NCBI GenBank assembly: GCA_050247075.1
Contig: JBFWUW010000108.1
Span: 1-16,577, forward strand
Source of the DNA: JBFWUW01 sp050247075
GTDB taxonomy: Bacteria > Planctomycetota > Planctomycetia > Pirellulales > JBFWUW01
DNA: 16,577 nucleotides
Direction: 5' to 3'
Shown here: in pieces, positions 13,483 to 16,577 of the stretch
How the letters are laid out: every line of letters starts with the position of its first letter
Numbering within the stretch: position 1 is the stretch's first letter
The notes under the pieces: generated by a model
Seen by the model: only the letters and a program-made list of their open reading frames with translations
Told to the model about the DNA's origin: nothing
Database searches by the model: none
Position numbers and translations under genes: made by a program

Positions 13483-15378
13483 TTATTCAACGGTCACGCT
13501 CTTGGCCAGATTCCGCGGCTTGTCAACATCGCACCCGCGGAGGAGCGCAATGTGATAGGCCAGCAATTGCAACGGAATCGTCGTCACGATCGGCTGCAAA
13601 AAATCCTCCACGTCCGGGACTTCAATGACATCGTCGGCCAGCCGGGCCACATGCCGGTCCCCCTCGCAGACGATGGCGATCACCGGCCCGCCGCGGGCCT
13701 TGATCTCCTCCAGGTTCGACATGACTTTGTCGTAGACCGTGCCGCGGGGGACGATAAAGACGCTCGGCGTTTGCTCATCGACGAGGGCGATTGGCCCGTG
13801 CTTCATCTCGGCGGCAGGATAGCCTTCGGCGTGAATGTAGCTGATTTCCTTGAGCTTGAGCGCGCCTTCCAGCGCGACCGGATAGTTATACTGCCGGCCC
13901 AGATACAAGAAGTTGTCGCAATGGTGGTACTTGGCGGCGATGCGGCGGACCTCGTCGTTGGTCTTGAGGGCCTGGGCCACATGGTCGGGCAGTTCGTTCA
14001 GGCGTTCGATAATGCGCAAGCCGGCACCATAACTAAGGTGCCGCAAGCGTCCAAAGTAGAGCGCCAATAGCGTCAGCGCCACGCATTGCGACGTAAAAGC
14101 CTTGGTTGAAGCCACGCCGATCTCCGGGCCGGCATGCAAGTACACGCCGCCATCCGCTTCCTTGGCGATGCTGCTGCCGACGACGTTGCAAATCGCCAGC
14201 GTGGGGTGCCCCTTGCGTTTGACTTCACGCAGGGCTGCTAGCGTATCGGCTGTCTCACCGCTTTGTGTAATGGCAAACAGCAGCGTGCGGTTATCTAGCG
14301 GCGGATTGCGATAGCGCAACTCACTGGCATACTCCACCTCCACCGGCATGCGGGCGAACTCCTCAATCAGATACTCGCCCACCAGGGCCGCGTGGTAACT
14401 GGTGCCACAGGCGGTCAACACGATCCGATCGGCCTCGCGCAATTGCCGCGTCGATAGGTTCAAGCCGCCGAAATGGGCCGTGGCTTCGTCCACGCACAAG
14501 CGGCCGCGCATGGTGTTCTGCACGGTCTCGATCTGCTCGTGAATTTCCTTGAGCATGTAGTGCTCAAAGTGCCCCAGTTCGACTTCGTTGGATTGATACT
14601 CCAATACCTCGACATTATGGGCGATGTGCCCGGTATCACGATGCCGCACCAGCAGTTTGTCGGCCGTGACGACGGCTAGCTCGTTGTCGGCCAGGTAGAC
14701 GATCTGGTCGGTATTGCCCGCCAGGCAAGAGCCATCGCTGGCCACGAAGTGTTCACCGTCTCCCACGCCAATCACCAGCGGACTCCCCAGACGCGCCACG
14801 ATCATGACACCGGGACAGCGGCGAAACACCACGGCCAAACCGTAGGTTCCATGCAACTGGGCCAATGCGGCCTGCACCGCGGCCACCAAAGGCGCGTAGT
14901 CCGATGCGGAAAGTTCCTCGGCCGAGGCGTGGGCCAGAGCATCATCGCCGCCAAGTTGTTCATTCAGACAGCAAGCAATCAGGTGCGCGACAACCTCGGT
15001 ATCGGTGGCGCTTTCAAAGCGGTAGCCTTGACCTTGCAGCCGGTCCTTGAGCATGCGGTAGTTTTCGATCACGCCGTTGTGGACCACGGCCAGTTCGCCC
15101 GCTCCGCCAAAGTGCGGGTGGGCGTTTTCATTGGTGGCGGGACCGTGCGTGGCCCAGCGCGTGTGGCCAATGCCTGTACCTCCGCGGACGGGTGCATCAG
15201 CTAGCCGGGCCGCCAGGCGGTCGATGCGTCCGCTGGATTTTGTGACTTCCAGTTCGCCTTCGACCGTGACGGTGGCCACGCCCGAGCTATCGTAGCCGCG
15301 GTACTCCAACCGCCGCAGCCCTTGCACGAGCAGATCGGAAGCTTCACGCCGGCCGACAAAACCGATGATTCCGCACAT
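13483..15378 (-). CDS. glmS: Glutamine-fructose-6-phosphate aminotransferase (isomerizing)
   Basis: GlmS makes glucosamine-6-phosphate from fructose-6-phosphate and glutamine, the entry to peptidoglycan precursors and lipid A. The 631-residue enzyme has an N-terminal glutaminase domain with nucleophile Cys2 (MCGIIGFVG), HTRWATHG at 72-79, NGVIENY at 101-107 and DTE at 126-128, followed by two SIS domains with CGTSYHA at 324-330, QSGETADT at 372-379, ALKLKEISYIHAE at 506-518 and the C-terminal KPRNLAKSVTVE. Compared with the 609-residue E. coli enzyme it has about 20 extra residues, mainly an Ala/Asp/Ser-rich insert near 141-165. The ATG must be first, because Cys2 has to become N-terminal; GGAG lies 11 nt upstream. 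It heads the run glmS-permease A-permease B-UbiA. Confidence 0.97.
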   Translation of the reverse strand: MCGIIGFVGRREASDLLVQGLRRLEYRGYDSSGVATVTVEGELEVTKSSGRIDRLAARLADAPVRGGTGIGHTRWATHGPATNENAHPHFGGAGELAVVHNGVIENYRMLKDRLQGQGYRFESATDTEVVAHLIACCLNEQLGGDDALAHASAEELSASDYAPLVAAVQAALAQLHGTYGLAVVFRRCPGVMIVARLGSPLVIGVGDGEHFVASDGSCLAGNTDQIVYLADNELAVVTADKLLVRHRDTGHIAHNVEVLEYQSNEVELGHFEHYMLKEIHEQIETVQNTMRGRLCVDEATAHFGGLNLSTRQLREADRIVLTACGTSYHAALVGEYLIEEFARMPVEVEYASELRYRNPPLDNRTLLFAITQSGETADTLAALREVKRKGHPTLAICNVVGSSIAKEADGGVYLHAGPEIGVASTKAFTSQCVALTLLALYFGRLRHLSYGAGLRIIERLNELPDHVAQALKTNDEVRRIAAKYHHCDNFLYLGRQYNYPVALEGALKLKEISYIHAEGYPAAEMKHGPIALVDEQTPSVFIVPRGTVYDKVMSNLEEIKARGGPVIAIVCEGDRHVARLADDVIEVPDVEDFLQPIVTTIPLQLLAYHIALLRGCDVDKPRNLAKSVTVE

Positions 15379-15562
15379 GGCTTGCGCATCTCCAAAACAA
15401 GCGACGAAATGTTGGGGGCGGGATCGTAGCAGAACCTGGGGCAGGCAACCACAGGAACTGCCTGGGGAAATTCACGGTACGGGCAAGACGCGAATTGTTC
15501 GCTAGAAGCTTGCGAACGCTTCGAAAGCTTGCATCTAATCCAATTGACGGAAACAGCTCAAT

Positions 15563-15594
15563 CGCTGCCACCATTGTCTGCAATGGTGGCAGCG
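15563..15594. other. Perfect 14-bp hairpin upstream of glmS
   Basis: CGCTGCCACCATTG (15563-15576) and CAATGGTGGCAGCG (15581-15594) are exact reverse complements with a 4-nt loop, TCTG. The stem can extend two more pairs (one G-T, one A-T). Neither strand has a U-tract after it. It lies 184 nt before the glmS ATG and 181 nt before the TIGR03000 ATG. Confidence 0.7.
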
Positions 15595-15667
15595 GTGGCG
15601 ATTGATTGCGTTGGCAGGGAGGAATAAGTCGAATGCAAAGAAATGTCTGAAAAAGGAAAATAGATGG

Positions 15668-15694
15668 TTGACGCAGAATTTATCGACGTATAAT
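15668..15694 (+). promoter_or_regulatory. Near-consensus sigma-70 promoter for the TIGR03000 gene
   Basis: TTGACG (15668-15673, 5 of 6) and a perfect TATAAT (15689-15694) are separated by 15 nt, two short of optimal. Transcription would start near 15701, giving a leader of about 75 nt before the ATG at 15776. The quality fits an abundant structural or surface protein. Confidence 0.65.
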
Positions 15695-15775
15695 GCCCCC
15701 CAATCGAGTTCCGTGGATGCTGTTTCAAGGAGAACAGGGCCGGGACGCGACCACCTCTTAATAAGGGAGTGCATT

Positions 15776-16498
15776 ATGAAGGTGCGGTGGATCTTGCTAG
15801 CGTTGGCAGTGGCTGTAGCTTGCGAAGCTAGCAGCCAGGCCGGGTGGAGGCACCGGCGTCATGGATCGAGCGGCTCAAGTGGCTCCAGCGGATCGTACGG
15901 TTCGCATGGGTCGAGCGGCTCCAGCGGTTCGTCGGGCAGCTATGGCTCCTATGGCTCGTCGGGCAGTTCGGGCTCTTCGGGTTCGTACAGCTCCAGCGGA
16001 TCGTCGGGTTCTTCTGGGTCGTACAGCTCGAGCGGCTCATCTGGCTCCAGCGGCTCGTACGGATCGAGTGGTTCGTATAGCTCGTATGGTTCGGGCGGAT
16101 CGGGTTATGCGGCTGCCAGCCCGTCGTATTCCGGCGTGCAGTACGCGGCCGCCAAGCCGGCGGTATCCACCATTGGTGCCCGTCTGGTGTTGAATGTCCC
16201 AGCCGATGCCGTGGTCTACCTGGTCGATCAGCGGATGACCGCTGCCGGCACGGTGCGGCAATACAACGTGCCCAAGCTGAAAGTGGGCAAGACGTACGGC
16301 TATCCGCTGCGGGTGGAGATCGTCCGCAATGGGCAAAAGCATGTGATTGAGGCGACCCAAAAAATCCGCCAAGGAGACAAGGTTGAAATGGTTTGCGACC
16401 TGGAATTTGGCGCATTGACGTTAAGCCACAAGGAAGGTCAGAAGAACGTCTTGGAACTGACCCTCCACAAGGCCGTGCCAAAGATCGCCCGCAAGTAA
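15776..16498 (+). CDS. Secreted Ser/Gly-repeat protein with C-terminal TIGR03000 domain
   Basis: The 240-residue protein starts with a signal peptide (MKVR then ILLALAVAVA, cleavage probably near SSQA-G at 23). Residues 30-110 are almost pure Ser, Gly and Tyr in units such as GSSGSSGSY. Residues about 134-209 form a TIGR03000-type domain: ARLVLNVPADAVVYLVDQ, then GTVRQYNVPKL, KVGKTYGYPLRVEIVRNGQ and a VEMVCDL strand. That domain is, to my knowledge, restricted to planctomycetes and of unknown function; its beta-rich look recalls PEGA-type surface domains. It is likely exported, the repeat acting as flexible linker or adhesive. The start is firm: GGGAG lies 7 nt before the ATG. The open frame extends upstream to 15602 but across the promoter, so that part is not coding. 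Confidence 0.9.
   Translation: MKVRWILLALAVAVACEASSQAGWRHRRHGSSGSSGSSGSYGSHGSSGSSGSSGSYGSYGSSGSSGSSGSYSSSGSSGSSGSYSSSGSSGSSGSYGSSGSYSSYGSGGSGYAAASPSYSGVQYAAAKPAVSTIGARLVLNVPADAVVYLVDQRMTAAGTVRQYNVPKLKVGKTYGYPLRVEIVRNGQKHVIEATQKIRQGDKVEMVCDLEFGALTLSHKEGQKNVLELTLHKAVPKIARK
15863..16104 (+). repeat. Degenerate Gly-Ser(-Tyr) codon repeat
   Basis: About 81 codons encode repeats of SSG with periodic Tyr. The DNA units (such as TCGAGCGGCTCCAGCGG) recur with mixed serine codons (TCG, AGC, TCC, AGT, TCA, TCT), so the repeat is kept at protein level more than at DNA level. Such tracts can change length by slippage or recombination. Confidence 0.85.
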
Positions 16499-16559
16499 GG
16501 TTCTTTTTACAGTTTGGCGGACTGCCTGCCTGCCGTGCTGTCAGCACTTGAGTCGCGGT

Positions 16560-16577
16560 GGGGCCCGATGGGGCCCC
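16560..16577 (+). terminator. GC hairpin at the window end, possible terminator
   Basis: GGGGCCC (16560-16566) and GGGCCCC (16571-16577) pair across the 4-nt loop GATG, 62 nt after the TIGR03000 stop. Whether a T-run follows cannot be seen because the sequence ends here. Confidence 0.35.

Larger units (their letters stand above)
15379..15775. other. 397-bp divergent intergenic region between glmS and the TIGR03000 gene
   Basis: The region holds a good plus-strand promoter at 15668-15694 and a perfect 14-bp hairpin at 15563-15594 (separate entries). It also has a direct repeat AAGCTTGC at 15506-15513 and 15525-15532, which together with interspersed GCTT/AAGC gives several overlapping small palindromes. 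It is more AT-rich near the promoter. I see no ORF with coding character and no RNA gene. I could not recognise a glmS ribozyme in the glmS leader. Confidence 0.6.

Noticed and set aside
12445..14070. 541-codon plus-strand open frame across permease A and glmS
   Set aside because: It is antisense to two well-identified genes and its translation is rich in Gln, Arg, His and Asp with no domain; it arises from third-position GC bias.
15379..15562. glmS ribozyme or riboswitch in the glmS leader
   Set aside because: I could not recognise the ribozyme core, and it is known mainly from Firmicutes. A covariance-model search would settle it.
15602..15775. N-terminal extension of the TIGR03000 protein
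   Set aside because: It would run through the promoter and the ribosome site, and would bury the signal peptide 58 residues inside the protein.
15776..15847. Lipoprotein signal at Cys16 of the TIGR03000 protein
   Set aside because: The residues before Cys are AVA, without the Leu, Val or Ile usually found at -3 of a lipobox; ordinary signal-peptidase I cleavage near SSQA fits better.

Overview
The window reads as a chromosomal segment of a planctomycete, probably close to Pirellulales. The strongest marker is the last gene, which encodes a secreted protein ending in a TIGR03000-type domain, a family I know essentially only from Planctomycetota. An MfnE-like amino-acid kinase, a lipid A kinase (LpxK), a Gfo/Idh/MocA oxidoreductase and a COG2159-type amidohydrolase, in GC-rich DNA with long antisense open frames, all fit this. 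I see no phage, integrase, insertion sequence, CRISPR array, rRNA or tRNA.

Layout. 1-405 holds the C-terminus of a cut-off gene and a small two-helix membrane protein. 443-1030 is the MfnE-like kinase. After a 401-bp gap comes rmlD (dTDP-rhamnose synthesis), facing a secreted esterase on the minus strand. 3298-6625 is a sugar-oxidation cassette: a FucU/RbsD mutarotase and an SDR dehydrogenase on plus, facing an amidohydrolase and a Gfo/Idh/MocA oxidoreductase on minus, which are 5 nt apart. 6679-9395 (minus) holds lpxK, a broken ParE-type toxin and an isocitrate dehydrogenase. A metallophosphoesterase (plus) then faces a four-gene minus-strand run in the transcription order glmS, ABC-2 permease A, ABC-2 permease B, UbiA-type prenyltransferase. 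The window closes with the divergent TIGR03000 gene.

How the genes relate. Several serve the cell envelope: glmS supplies glucosamine-6-phosphate, lpxK completes lipid IVA, rmlD makes dTDP-L-rhamnose, and the permease pair may move an envelope or lipid substrate. The FucU-SDR pair suggests a non-phosphorylating oxidation of L-fucose or a similar deoxysugar; the two convergent genes may act on the same or related sugars.

The most interesting non-coding signal is a dispersed element of about 120 bp. Two copies (2298-2417 and 10574-10693) align without gaps at about 64% identity. Each lies between two convergent genes and starts at or just after the stop codon of the plus-strand gene. Each can form the same hairpin, with one compensatory base-pair change. 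Other points of note are an SDR whose catalytic YxxxK lysine is Asn, a ParE toxin with an in-frame TAA and no antitoxin, an ABC-2 permease pair without its ATPase, and a perfect 14-bp hairpin upstream of glmS.
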